NCBI GenBank assembly: GCA_002943765.1
Contig: PQWQ01000001.1
Span: 1,178,001-1,242,000, forward strand
DNA: 64,000 nucleotides
Source: Psoroptes ovis
Taxonomy: Eukaryota > Arthropoda > Arachnida > Sarcoptiformes > Psoroptidae
Direction: 5' to 3'
Shown here: one piece after another, positions 24,714 through 35,100 of the stretch
Position numbering within the stretch: the first letter of the stretch is position 1
How the letters are laid out: the number at the start of each line of letters is the position of its first letter
Position numbers and translations under genes: made by a program
Notes under the pieces: generated by a model
What the model was told of the DNA's origin: nothing
Database searches by the model: none
Seen by the model: the letters and a program-made list of their open reading frames with translations, nothing else

Positions 24714-25538
24714 ATGACCGATTGTGAAAAAAATAAATCCAAATTGAAACGTAAAAGCATCTCTCTGGACACTAAAATGATCGTTCTTAAACGATTGGAA
24801 AATGGTGAACGTCAAGTTGACATTGGTAATGATTTAAATTTGGCCACATCTACCATACGAACAATTCTTAGGAATAAAGATAAAATCAAATTATCAGCAT
24901 CAACCACCACATTGTGTAATGCAGCACGTATAACTAGATCGAGAAGTAAATTTTTAGAAGAAATGGAAAATCGTCTATCTATTTGGATTGATGAAGAGAT
25001 TAGACGAAACAAACCGCTTAGCCGAAGAATAATTATGCGAAAGGCTAAAAATATTTTCAATAATATTCAAATTGAAAGAAAAGATACCAGTGAAAGTTTT
25101 GTTGCTAGTCGAGGTTGGTACTTTAATTTTCAAAAAAGGAAAAATTTCCGTAATATCAATGACATCAGTACTGAAGCCTCTCCGATTCTGCAATCGAAAT
25201 TGGAAAAAAATTCTAAAAATTTAGATCCTTTGCAGATGGCAGTTCAAGAGATGATAGTTGGCGAAAACGGTGAATCTGTATGCAATCGATCAACAGTATT
25301 GGATATAGATTTTATTCGAAACAGTTTACAAACGATAACTGAAATAGCAGATCAAATCGTTGCAATTGATCCGAATTTTGATCGAAGTTCCAAAGCAAGA
25401 AGAGAAATTTTAAATGCCATTGCTTGTTATCAACATTTGCTTGATGACAAAGAGATAATGCGACAAATGACCACAGATGATCTCTTTCCTAAAAAGATCG
25501 GTTCCGAAGAAACGGCACATTCATCGTCATATGTATAA
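24714..25538 (+). CDS. DDE-less Tigger/CENP-B-type transposase-derived DNA-binding protein
   Basis: A 274-residue intronless ORF. Residues ~12-55 look like a psq-type helix-turn-helix (LDTKMIVLKRLENGERQVDI, then LATSTIRTIL). Residues ~75-150 match a CENP-B/Tc5 second DNA-binding domain (LEEMENRLSIWIDEEIRRNK, PLSRRIIMRKAKNIF, VASRGWYFNFQKR). In Tigger/TIGD1-type transposases a DDE nuclease of several hundred residues follows. Here only ~40 residues separate the CENP-B domain from a segment (190-261) resembling the extreme C terminus of such transposases (IDPNFDRSSKARREI, NAIACYQ, MRQMTTDDLF). So the catalytic core seems cleanly missing while both ends and the frame survive. Probably a domesticated DNA-binding protein like the CENPBD1 class; function unknown. 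An AATAAA lies at 25574-25579. Confidence 0.8.
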   Translation: MTDCEKNKSKLKRKSISLDTKMIVLKRLENGERQVDIGNDLNLATSTIRTILRNKDKIKLSASTTTLCNAARITRSRSKFLEEMENRLSIWIDEEIRRNKPLSRRIIMRKAKNIFNNIQIERKDTSESFVASRGWYFNFQKRKNFRNINDISTEASPILQSKLEKNSKNLDPLQMAVQEMIVGENGESVCNRSTVLDIDFIRNSLQTITEIADQIVAIDPNFDRSSKARREILNAIACYQHLLDDKEIMRQMTTDDLFPKKIGSEETAHSSSYV

Positions 25539-25542
25539 ATTT

Positions 25543-25548
25543 TTTATT
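25543..25548 (-). terminator. Poly(A) signal of the minus-strand GTPase gene
   Basis: First AATAAA on the minus strand after the GTPase stop (25616-25618). Cleavage 15-30 bases on would fall inside the last codons of the opposite-strand Tigger-derived gene. Confidence 0.45.
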
Positions 25549-25573
25549 ATCATTATCATTTTTTTTCTTTGAA

Positions 25574-25579
25574 AATAAA
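25574..25579 (+). terminator. Poly(A) signal of the Tigger-derived gene
   Basis: AATAAA 36 bases after the stop at 25538. It lies past the opposing signal at 25543-25548, so the two transcripts are predicted to overlap. Confidence 0.5.
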
Positions 25580-25615
25580 TATAAATTCATTATTTGAATA
25601 AGCTTATGAATATTG

Positions 25616-26275
25616 TCAAAAATTCTTAACAATATCAATTATGATTTGTTCCAATTCATTCATTGTATGATCATTGAGTATAGTCAATTCTAAATAACAA
25701 TAACATTTTAATAATTTTGATTTTTGTTGTGCATCTTGCTGTTTGATGATTCTTTTATCAATTAAATCAATTTTATTGCCAATCATTATACGATTCATTA
25801 ATAATTTTTGATTATTTTGATTATTTGTAGCTGTATAATTTGAAATCGTATTGAATAATTGTTCAAGTTGTACAAATGATGTACGATTTGTGATATCAAA
25901 CAAACCGATTGTAATCAATATTATTTCGGTGTTTGATTTATTTGATTTAATAAAATTTTTCAAAAAATTCTCCAAAAAATTTTGATAAATTTTCAATCCT
26001 GGAAATTCTAGATATATAATCTCGATACGTTTATTAACGTCATTATTGATGACATTACCATTCTGATTATCATTATCACTAATATTATTCTTGACATTCG
26101 ATGATAAACCATAAGATTTTCTTATCATATTTATACGAGTTGTCAAATAATAATCATTATTATTGTTATCATTAGTGATCGCTGCCGTTTTTTGATTCAA
26201 TTTATTAATCAATGTACTTTTACCGACTGAATTTGAGCCAACAATCAAACAATAAACTTTGATAATTTTATCCAT
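25616..26275 (-). CDS. Divergent Rab/IFT27-like small GTPase
   Basis: Predicted 219-residue GTP-binding protein, start ATG at 26275 (an upstream TTG extension was rejected). G1 is intact (GSNSVGKST, residues 13-21), as are G4 (GNKID, 166-170) and the Rab-like LFDITNRTSF (125-134). The G3 position reads LEFPGL (89-94), so the usual DxxG aspartate is Glu. G5 is not recognisable (YLELTIL). There is no C-terminal cysteine, so it is not prenylated like Rabs. An Asn/Asp-rich insert (residues ~35-82) replaces the switch I region. Lack of prenylation and the sequence around G4 recall IFT27 (RABL4) or Rab28, both ciliary, but I cannot decide. It lies 172 bases beyond the PTS stop on the same strand. 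Confidence 0.65.
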   Translation of the reverse strand: MDKIIKVYCLIVGSNSVGKSTLINKLNQKTAAITNDNNNNDYYLTTRINMIRKSYGLSSNVKNNISDNDNQNGNVINNDVNKRIEIIYLEFPGLKIYQNFLENFLKNFIKSNKSNTEIILITIGLFDITNRTSFVQLEQLFNTISNYTATNNQNNQKLLMNRIMIGNKIDLIDKRIIKQQDAQQKSKLLKCYCYLELTILNDHTMNELEQIIIDIVKNF

Positions 26276-26447
26276 GATCAAAATATAAATTTCAATTCAT
26301 AATTTTGACGAAAATTTCATAAATTGATAACTGGTTCTGTTTATCGTATTTGACATTTCTGCAAAATGAATTACAGAATTCATACGAGGTTACCAATAGT
26401 TACCGAACATATTGAATCAACACATTTACCATATGTATTCACATTAA

Positions 26448-26921
26448 TTAAATATATTCACCATAATATTTGACTATATTCTTATCTGTTTCGTGTAATT
26501 TTATCGAATGTAAACATATTGGTTGTTGTAGATGTTTTGATATTTGTTTCCAGATGAATATACAAATATTTTCACTTGTACTAGGAATATTTTGATTTGA
26601 AATTTCATTTTTAAAATAATAAATATCATCATCAATATATTTATGATCAAATAATTTTATTACATTATCATTGATAATATTTTTCAAATCAGTAATATTC
26701 ATAACCATACCAGTGTTTGGATTTAATGGTCCTTTTATTGTTACCTCAATGGTATAATTATGTCCATGAATATTAGTGCATTTATCAAAAATTCTTGAAT
26801 TTTCTTCATCATTAAAATTATTATTGAATAAACGATGAGCTGATGAAAATTTTTCAATTCGTGTTAAATAAACAAGAGGTTTTTTATTATTATCATCATG
26901 AGCAATGATTGTGTTTGCCAT
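26448..26921 (-). CDS. PTS: 6-pyruvoyl-tetrahydropterin synthase
   Basis: Zinc enzyme of tetrahydrobiopterin synthesis: converts 7,8-dihydroneopterin triphosphate to 6-pyruvoyl-tetrahydropterin. BH4 is then used by aromatic amino acid hydroxylases. Single exon, 157 residues (human 145). Zinc-binding histidines are present in FSSAHRL and in IHGHNY. The catalytic Cys is in DKCTNIHGHNY, the Asp-His pair in LFDHKYID, and the substrate-binding Glu in LHETD. GPLNPNTGMVMNITDLK is the conserved middle segment. The 10-12 residue difference from human is spread over the N terminus and an Asn/Asp-rich loop. It is head-to-head with ARFGAP1. Confidence 0.95.
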   Translation of the reverse strand: MANTIIAHDDNNKKPLVYLTRIEKFSSAHRLFNNNFNDEENSRIFDKCTNIHGHNYTIEVTIKGPLNPNTGMVMNITDLKNIINDNVIKLFDHKYIDDDIYYFKNEISNQNIPSTSENICIFIWKQISKHLQQPICLHSIKLHETDKNIVKYYGEYI

Positions 26922-27595
26922 TGTTGTTCTATTTAATCATGAAATTATTAATTAATTAATCATAATCTAAATTATGTATTAGACTTAATCATTTATCATT
27001 GAAAATTTACCGTTGAATTATAACGTTTTTTACAAAACAATTTTAGAAAGAAAAAATATTGAAAAGAGTCGAAACAAGACGGCTACACGAATGCACAAAA
27101 AACAGGCAGACACCGGATTGCTGCTGATTTGACTCAAATTTGAGTTTTGAGTTTTGTTCTTTTTTCTGCTTTGTGTTTTCCTTTAAAGCGTTTTATCTTG
27201 GATGCATCATCATCATTACAATCTTGAATTTCATATACGTTTTCACATATATGAATAAAATCAATACTTTTTCAAAATCATATTTCATTGAAAATTTTCC
27301 TGAGAAATATTTTGAAATATCAAAATAAAACAATATGGATAATAATGTTATCATCATCCACTATGCTTGAACAATATTGAATTTTTTTTTCTCAAAATAA
27401 AACAAAAAAAAATTAATGTTTTGATTTGTTGAATTTTCATTACTTTTTAATTATTTATTTTCAAATTTTATTGCATTTATAGAATTGAAAAGTTTTGTTT
27501 TCAATCTGCTTTATTTAATTTGATTATTTATTTATAAAATTTTTATTTCGAAAATTCTCGATTAATTTGAATTGAAAATTAATAAAATATAAATA
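26922..27595. other. PTS/ARFGAP1 divergent intergenic region
   Basis: About 670 bases containing both start regions. Nothing gene-like; the open frame at 27140-27328 is Phe/Ile-rich and has no recognisable family. T- and A-runs near 27380-27415. Confidence 0.5.
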
Positions 27596-28968
27596 ATGGC
27601 AAGTCCTAAAACAAGAAAAATTCTATCTGATTTGAAACCAACTCAAGATAATAATGTAAGTTTAATTTTGTTCTAAATTTTATCAAATGATAATGTTTTG
27701 ATTTTGTTTGTTTATTTGATCAGTATTGTTTTGAATGTAATGCACATAATCCACAATGGGCATCAGTCACATATGGTATTTGGATTTGTTTAGAATGTTC
27801 AGGTAAACATCGTAGTCTCGGTGTACATTTAAGTTTTGTTCGATCAATAACGATGGACAAATGGAAAGATATTGAATTGGCCAAAATGAAAGTCGGTGGT
27901 AATCGTAAAGCTAAAGATTTTTTTAGCCAACAAGATGATTGGGATGATACGATGTCGCTAAATGATAAATACAATACACGTGCTGCTGCACTTTATCGAG
28001 ATAAAGTACGTTTAAAGAGATTTAAGTTATTTGAGCATTGAGCAAATTATTGATTTCTTTCTTGTCACGATACATTTAGATAGCGACTGAAGCTAAAGGT
28101 GAAAAATGGTCGATTGAAACATCGACTGCTGATAAATATGTACCGAGAAAAGTGATTTCGAATTCACTATCAACAACAGCAACAACATCATCAACGACGA
28201 CTAATTCAATAAATAATTCATATCAAAATTCAACAAATAATGATAATTCATCCAAAACATTCGAAGAAAATTGGGACCAAAATAGCTATCAAAGGTAACA
28301 CTTGATATGGTTAAAATATGATAAATTAATCAATTTTTCAACGAAATTAGTGGGCCAAATTATGGTGGATATTCGGGCTTTGGTTATAATATGAAATCAT
28401 CACAATCTGATTATGGCATAAATTCATGGTCAACATTTTCATCGGTAATTTTTTGTTTTTTTCTTGATTACTCTTTATTTTTACAATTTATCATATTTTG
28501 AATTAATTTCAAACATAGACATTCTCGAATCTTACATCGAATGCATCAAGAATGTTATCACGCGCATCAAGTGTTGCAAGCCAAAAAGTATCTGAAATAA
28601 GTGATAATGTTAATGATAAAGTATGTTTTATTTCTGATTTTTTTTTTCATTTGTATCATCACAATTCTTATACTTACTTTCATTTCAATCAATCAAAGTT
28701 AAAAGATGGTATCACGATTAATGATTTACAAAATCAAGTAACTGGAATCGGTTCCAAAGTTGCCGATTTTGGTCGCCGAGGTTGGCAAGATTTGTCATTA
28801 ATGTTCAACAAACGTACATCAGCTTATTCAGATCCAAATGAACAATCACCAACATCATCATCATCGAATAATTTAAATTATAATAACAGTGGAAACAGTT
28901 ATCAAAGTAATAATGGAAAATCATTATTAAAATCAAACAGTAAAAATAATGATTGGGAAGAATGGTAA
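27596..28968 (+). CDS. ARFGAP1: ARFGAP1, Arf GTPase-activating protein
   Basis: Promotes GTP hydrolysis on Arf1 at the Golgi and so controls COPI coats; senses curved membranes. Exons 27596-27655, 27724-28005, 28080-28294, 28351-28444, 28519-28620 and 28699-28968 join to 340 residues (human 406). The ArfGAP zinc finger is intact: CFEC, then CLEC after 16 residues (WASVTYGIWI between), with the arginine finger in GKHRSLGVHLSFVRS and the family's SITMDKW. Downstream, the Ser/Thr-rich weakly charged stretch around STFSSTFSNLTSNASRMLS fits an ALPS curvature sensor. The protein ends DWEEW. The last intron (28621-28698, 78 bases) is stop-free in frame. Confidence 0.94.
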
Positions 28969-29104
28969 TGTGTTCGCCCGATTGATGAACGAATTGGCAT
29001 ATGATGTTGATCAACACGACAAAAAATACAACGAAATATCGAACATCGAATTTCAACATTAGTGTTTTAACAAATTTTCATTTTTTTTAAATTTTACAAG
29101 AAAC

Positions 29105-29110
29105 TTTATT
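29105..29110 (-). terminator. MDN1 poly(A) signal
   Basis: First AATAAA on the minus strand after the MDN1 stop (29177-29179). Confidence 0.5.
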
Positions 29111-29143
29111 TGAAAAAAAAATGTTTAAATTTGATTAAAGAAA

Positions 29144-29149
29144 AATAAA
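29144..29149 (+). terminator. ARFGAP1 poly(A) signal
   Basis: First AATAAA on the plus strand after the ARFGAP1 stop; it lies 3' of the opposing MDN1 signal. Confidence 0.5.
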
Positions 29150-29176
29150 GAATGTGTATTGATTAAATATTCACAA

Positions 29177-32100
29177 TCAAACATTATAGGCAATCAATTC
29201 TAACCATTGTCGCAAAGCATCACCAAGTATCATCGGTAATGATTGAACGTCTTTCAATATTACATAATAAGGAAATGGAAATTGACTGATGTATGATTCA
29301 ATTTTCATCGAATTATCATTTTTATCAAATATTGGTGTCTGTATATCGAGTATGGAATTTTTATTGGCAGGATTATCGATTATGATATAAACAATGAAAA
29401 CACCTAATTCTTTTAAACGCATTATTGATGAACGAATATTCATTTCGCCTTCGCTGAATATACCACGGCCATCGGATACAATTAATAACAATTGATGAAA
29501 ACTTGTTGCAGATGATATTGATGATAATTGTTTGGCTTCTGAAAACATTGAAAATGAACATTTCAACATTTCATTTGTTTTCGTAGCGGTTTGATCGAAT
29601 TGAAGTTTTTTGAAAATATTCATTACCGTTTGATCAGTGAATGGATCACCGAACGGATGCAGTACACGTGTATCATTACCGAAACTAATCACTGATAATA
29701 AACCAGATTCAATAATTGAAAGTGATTTGGCAAGCAATATTAATGAATCGAATGCCATCATTCGCGATTGATTATCAGACATACTTAAAGAATCGTCGAT
29801 TGCGATTAAAATCTGATAGTGACGTTTATTTGGCTTTATTCTACGTAACCATATTTTATCTTTTCGGAATTGACTGGCAATATATGCAATTACTTTACGC
29901 ATATTTAATCGTTTACCACTTTTGAAATCACCTTTATATTTTGATCGCTTGGTTGGTTCAAGTACTAGCATAAGTTGATTACATAATTCATATAATAAAG
30001 GCTCAATTCTTTTTTCACTTTCTTTTAATAATGTATCATCATAATCGCTTTCAGAAGAAAGCAACGCCATTGTATCATCGATAGGAGCCGATTTTTCTTC
30101 GTCAATTTCCATAAATTTTGTTTGATCATCATCTACATTAGTACGGAATGTTGATTCTGGTCGATTCGAAACATTCATAGTCTGAATGAATTCACCATCA
30201 ATAATCATTTCTTCATCATCGAGTGTATTATTTTCATTTTTCATTTCATTATTCTCATTTCGAGATGATGATTTTTGATTATTTGTTTTATCAATATTAT
30301 CCAAGTCATTGTTATTATTATTATTGTTATTATCATCTTCATTAAAATTGACTCCTCTTTCCAATGGTTTTTCATCATTTTCATTATTTTGCTGTTGTTG
30401 CTCCTGTTGACCATAATCAATATCATATGCTAAATTATCAGCATACCTTTTTTCCTCGACATGACGATATAAATTCGCTTGAGATTCCATGGATTCTGTT
30501 TTATCAATTTTATTTCTTTTTTCATTTGAATCGTTGGTTATTTTCAATTTCTTGATTTGTCTTTCTGGTTCATGATCATCTTCATTAGCTAAACATCGAT
30601 TTTTCTTTTTCTTCAACATTGAAAATTTTTGTTCATCATTTTGCTCATTATCTTGAGCATCGTTATCGTCGTTTATATTGATCAAGTTTTCATCATTATG
30701 ACCATCATTTTTAGACAATGATTGATTCGATTTTGAATCGTCTACATTTTCTTGATTCGATTGATTATTCTGTTCATTATTATCAGTATTATTGATTTTT
30801 TCATCATAATTGGGAAATTCTGTATCATTAGTTTGCTGTTGATTCGGAATAGCAGAATTAGCAGCCAACGTTTGATCATCATCAATTTGTTGATCATCTT
30901 TTTGTGATATATCATTATTATTTTCACATTGTTCATCTTTCTCGATTTCATTATCATCATCATCATTATTGTCATTGTCATTTTCAATTTCTTTATTAGA
31001 ATTTACATCATTATCATCATCATTAATATCGGATGTATCCATATTTTCTTGTCCATCATCATCATGATCATCAATGTCTTCATCATCATTATCATTATCC
31101 ATATCTATTTGCATATCATCGGGTAATATCATTTCATCTAATTCTTCTTTTTTATTCGTATTAGTGTCAATATCATTATCTTGATAATCATTTTCATTTA
31201 TTTGTTTTTGTTCATCTAAATTATCATCAATGTTATCGTCTTCATTATTATCATCTTCGATATTGTTATTAGCATCATTTTTCTGTGATTTTAATTCATC
31301 ATTATCAGTATTGGCAACCTTTTTCGCTCGATAATCTTCTTTACCACCAGTTATTTGCTCATTATCCTCATTAGCATTTCCATCTTTATTTTCATCATCC
31401 CCTACATCATCATTTTTATCATCTTCCTCATCGTTCCATAACTTTTCATCCAATATTTGTTCATTATTTTCGACTTGACCAAATTCATCATCTAAATCTT
31501 GCAGATCCTCATCATCATTTTCATTATTATCGGATTCATTATTTTCACGTTCATTATCATTATCTGGACCATATTCATTACCAGAGAAATTATCATCCAT
31601 TTCAATACCATTGTCTTCATTTTTATTTTGTTCTTGTTGCTCTGCATTATTATCATCATTACCGTCATTGGTATCATTTTTCAAATCATCTAATTGATCT
31701 TGACAATCTAAACGATCAGATACATCTTTTGCATTCGATGATAAATTTCCATCACCAAAACCAGCATTATCAATATTTTTTTCTTGCTCATTTTTATTGC
31801 TGTCTTTATTATCACAATCATTCAAATCATCTTCAGATAAATTTGATGGTAAACAAAATCCATTCATTAACAATTCATTTGATAATGACATGAAAATATA
31901 TGATAATTTTGATGATATTTTCAATGATATCAGTGACAAATGCAGAAAATATTGATACAAATTTTGATATTTTTTCATAAAAATTGCTAAAATTTTCAAT
32001 TGTTTGATTGATGATATTTGATAAGTGATATCATCGAGATCTCTGAAAAATTTTTCAATCAATCTTGATATTCGTTGAGAATTGAATAAATTTAATATTT

Positions 32101-35100
32101 CACAGTTGCGATCGAGTTGCTCAATGAATGTTAATTCATCTGTTTGTTGCTTATCATTGGAATCGATTGAAAATTTATACAAATTTTCAATTGAGAATAG
32201 AATATTTTTCAACAAATTTTCATGATTTTTACAATCATTGCTTGTAGCAAGTGATCTTGAAGATGTTGATAATTGTTTTTGATATTCAATTTCGATAGAT
32301 TTAATTTGATTTTCAAAATATTGAAATTCCGTCATGTTTATTTGAAGAAATTTTTCATGCACTTCTTTTTCATTCATCTTATCGATCAATAATTCGTATC
32401 GTTTCTTGAATTCATTGATAACATTTTCAAAGAATAATTCGAATTTAAATTTGGTCACAAATAATAAATTTTCGTTGTAAGATTGAATTTGTTTCAAAAT
32501 TTTTCGATTATTTTCAATTATTCCATCAATGAAATCATCAGAAATATCAAATGATGACATCAATAGCCGTAGCCGTATGATAAATGCTTGAAATTTTAGC
32601 AATAATGTTTCGATTTCATTCAATAATGATTTGAAATCATTCATTTTGATAGCCATCAAAATATTTTGATCATCATCATCAGTATCATTTTCGATATTAT
32701 TTTCCAATTTATTCAAATATTCCTGTATTTGATTATATTTCTCAATTTTTTGTAGCAAAATTTTTCGATTACGATTAACAATTATCAATAGATGTACATT
32801 AAAACCTTTGATACGATCAATCATATCGATGGTCAATTGTTTATTAGGTTTTACAATATTTTCAACAAAACTTGTATAAATGGATAAATTTTTGTAATAA
32901 TAATCATTACATGATTCAATAATTTCCGCTATGGGATGATCATTGGCATATTTAATGGACGATAATGGCTGTGTATAGTAAATAGTATCGATGAGATTGA
33001 AACCATTTTCATATCTATTCAATCCTTTACGATATTTAAGACCGTATTCAATATTAAATTTTTCGAACAATTCATACAATTTACGACGTTTTTGTTGCTG
33101 TAGCTGTGCTAATTGTTTTTTCATTTTTAATTTATCATTGATTTCGGTCAAATTTTCGACTGAATATTTTTCAATATTTTCAATTATCATTGAATTGTAT
33201 TGGCTAAATTTTTCTAAATTTTCAATTGTAGTATTTTGATTTTTTGAATGTATTTGCTTCATTAAAATGAATACTTTTTTATTATATTTTTGCCATTTGC
33301 TATCATCAATATAATCATTTTTTAAATTCATAATTTTCATCAAATTATCGTTCCATGATCTATGTGAATGATGTTTTTGTTGTTGCTGTTTGATCAAACT
33401 TTTATCAGACACAAACATTGATTTCACTGGCTGTGACAAATATTGTTGATATTTCTTCAATATATTGAACAATTGTTTTTTAGATTTAACCAGTAATTGT
33501 TTCAATGACCAAAAATTATTTGGATTCCATTTGAAAATTTTTATATAATCTTTTAATTCATTTTCAATTTTCAATTTTTGAGCCATTGTTTGTTCATTTA
33601 TTTTGTCAGAAAATTGATAATAAAAATTGTAAACATTTTTCAATGCTAAACATAAAGTTTCGAAAATTTTTTCCTTATTTTCACCAGCTTTCAATAAATT
33701 ATATTCAATATGCATTCGGAATATTTTCATTAATTTCATTCGTATTTCAAATTGTCCGATTGTTGAATTTTCTATGAATATTTTCATTGAATTCACAAAT
33801 TGTTTGACATTATCTTCGATTTCAGTATCATTGTTATTATTGTTGATGAAAAAATCATCAATTATCAAATAAAATCGTAGCCAATAATTTATCAAATCTT
33901 TATCAATGATTTTATCAGATATTGCTTGCAAACAATTCAGCCAATAATTGATTTCAATTTTTTTCCAATCAATCAATAATTCTGTTAATTGATTTAAATG
34001 ATCATTCAGACTAATTTTTTTATGGGCAATCACTTGCCATTCTTCACTTGTTTTCAATATCAATTCTAAACCTATCGCCAAACACATTAATATTGTTGAT
34101 GATGATGAGTTGTTTGATCCTTTATTATAATCAATATTATAAATGTGTTCAATTATTTTCAATAATTTCAACAGAATTGGATTATCATTGAATTTTCTAA
34201 GTAATTCATTTTCAATTTTCAAACGTAATGATTCTAATATTTTGAAACATTTTTCAATTTGTATTTCAACGTTATTATTTTCATTTTCATCTACATTCGA
34301 ATCACAAAATTTTGAATATAACACATGTCCATCAATCAGATTTTGTTCAATATTTTCATTTGTTTGCAATTGATAATCTAATATACCGAAAGTTTTACTG
34401 ACGATATTCAATATAATTTTATAACGAATCAAATATGAATAAACAAAATTTGATTGGAAAAATTTCGATTGATTAAGGCTATTATTTTCGCTTAGTTCAA
34501 TCATATCAATGTGTAAATTTGCTATGAACAATAATAATGTGTCATTAATGCCATTATTAATTTCGATTTGTTTGTCCGATTCTTGTTGATTATTCAATGA
34601 ATTATCAGGCAGAAATTCATTGTATTCATTTTCATATGTTAGAAATAATTCATTTATAATTTTATCATTCTCTTTTTCATGTTGTTCATCATCAAGTTTG
34701 ATATGATATAACGCATTCTTACGAATTTCATCTCTTACATTTTCTTGTTCAATTTTTTTGAATTTTTCAATGAAAATATTTAAAATGATGGAGAAAATTT
34801 TCGTTTGTTGCTGAATCCTTATTTTACATTGTTCATTTAAATATAATGAATTTTTCATTTCAAACAAAATCATTTGTAATAAATTTTTCATAAGAAAATT
34901 TCTATCCAAATTCAATCGTTTATAATATGATGATAATTGATTTATATGATTTTCATCGGCAATTTTAGCACAAATTTCAGTCGGTAAATTAGTGGATAAA
35001 TATTTTGTGAATATTTCAAATATGTTCATAGATTTTGTGATTGATGATAATAAATTTGTATGCAATTCTGATTGCAATTTAAATATTAACAATTGTAAAC

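Larger units (their letters stand above)
28969..29176. other. ARFGAP1/MDN1 convergent 3' region
   Basis: 208 bases between convergent stops. Plus-strand AATAAA at 29144-29149 (ARFGAP1) and minus-strand AATAAA at 29105-29110 (MDN1) are crossed, so the 3' UTRs should overlap. Confidence 0.55.

Noticed and set aside
24000..25620. Active transposon around the Tigger-derived ORF
   Set aside because: No DDE domain, no terminal inverted repeats or target-site duplication noticed; the ORF looks like a stand-alone gene.
27140..27328. Plus-strand Phe/Ile-rich ORF between PTS and ARFGAP1
   Set aside because: Hydrophobic composition is expected from T-rich DNA; no start context or family match.
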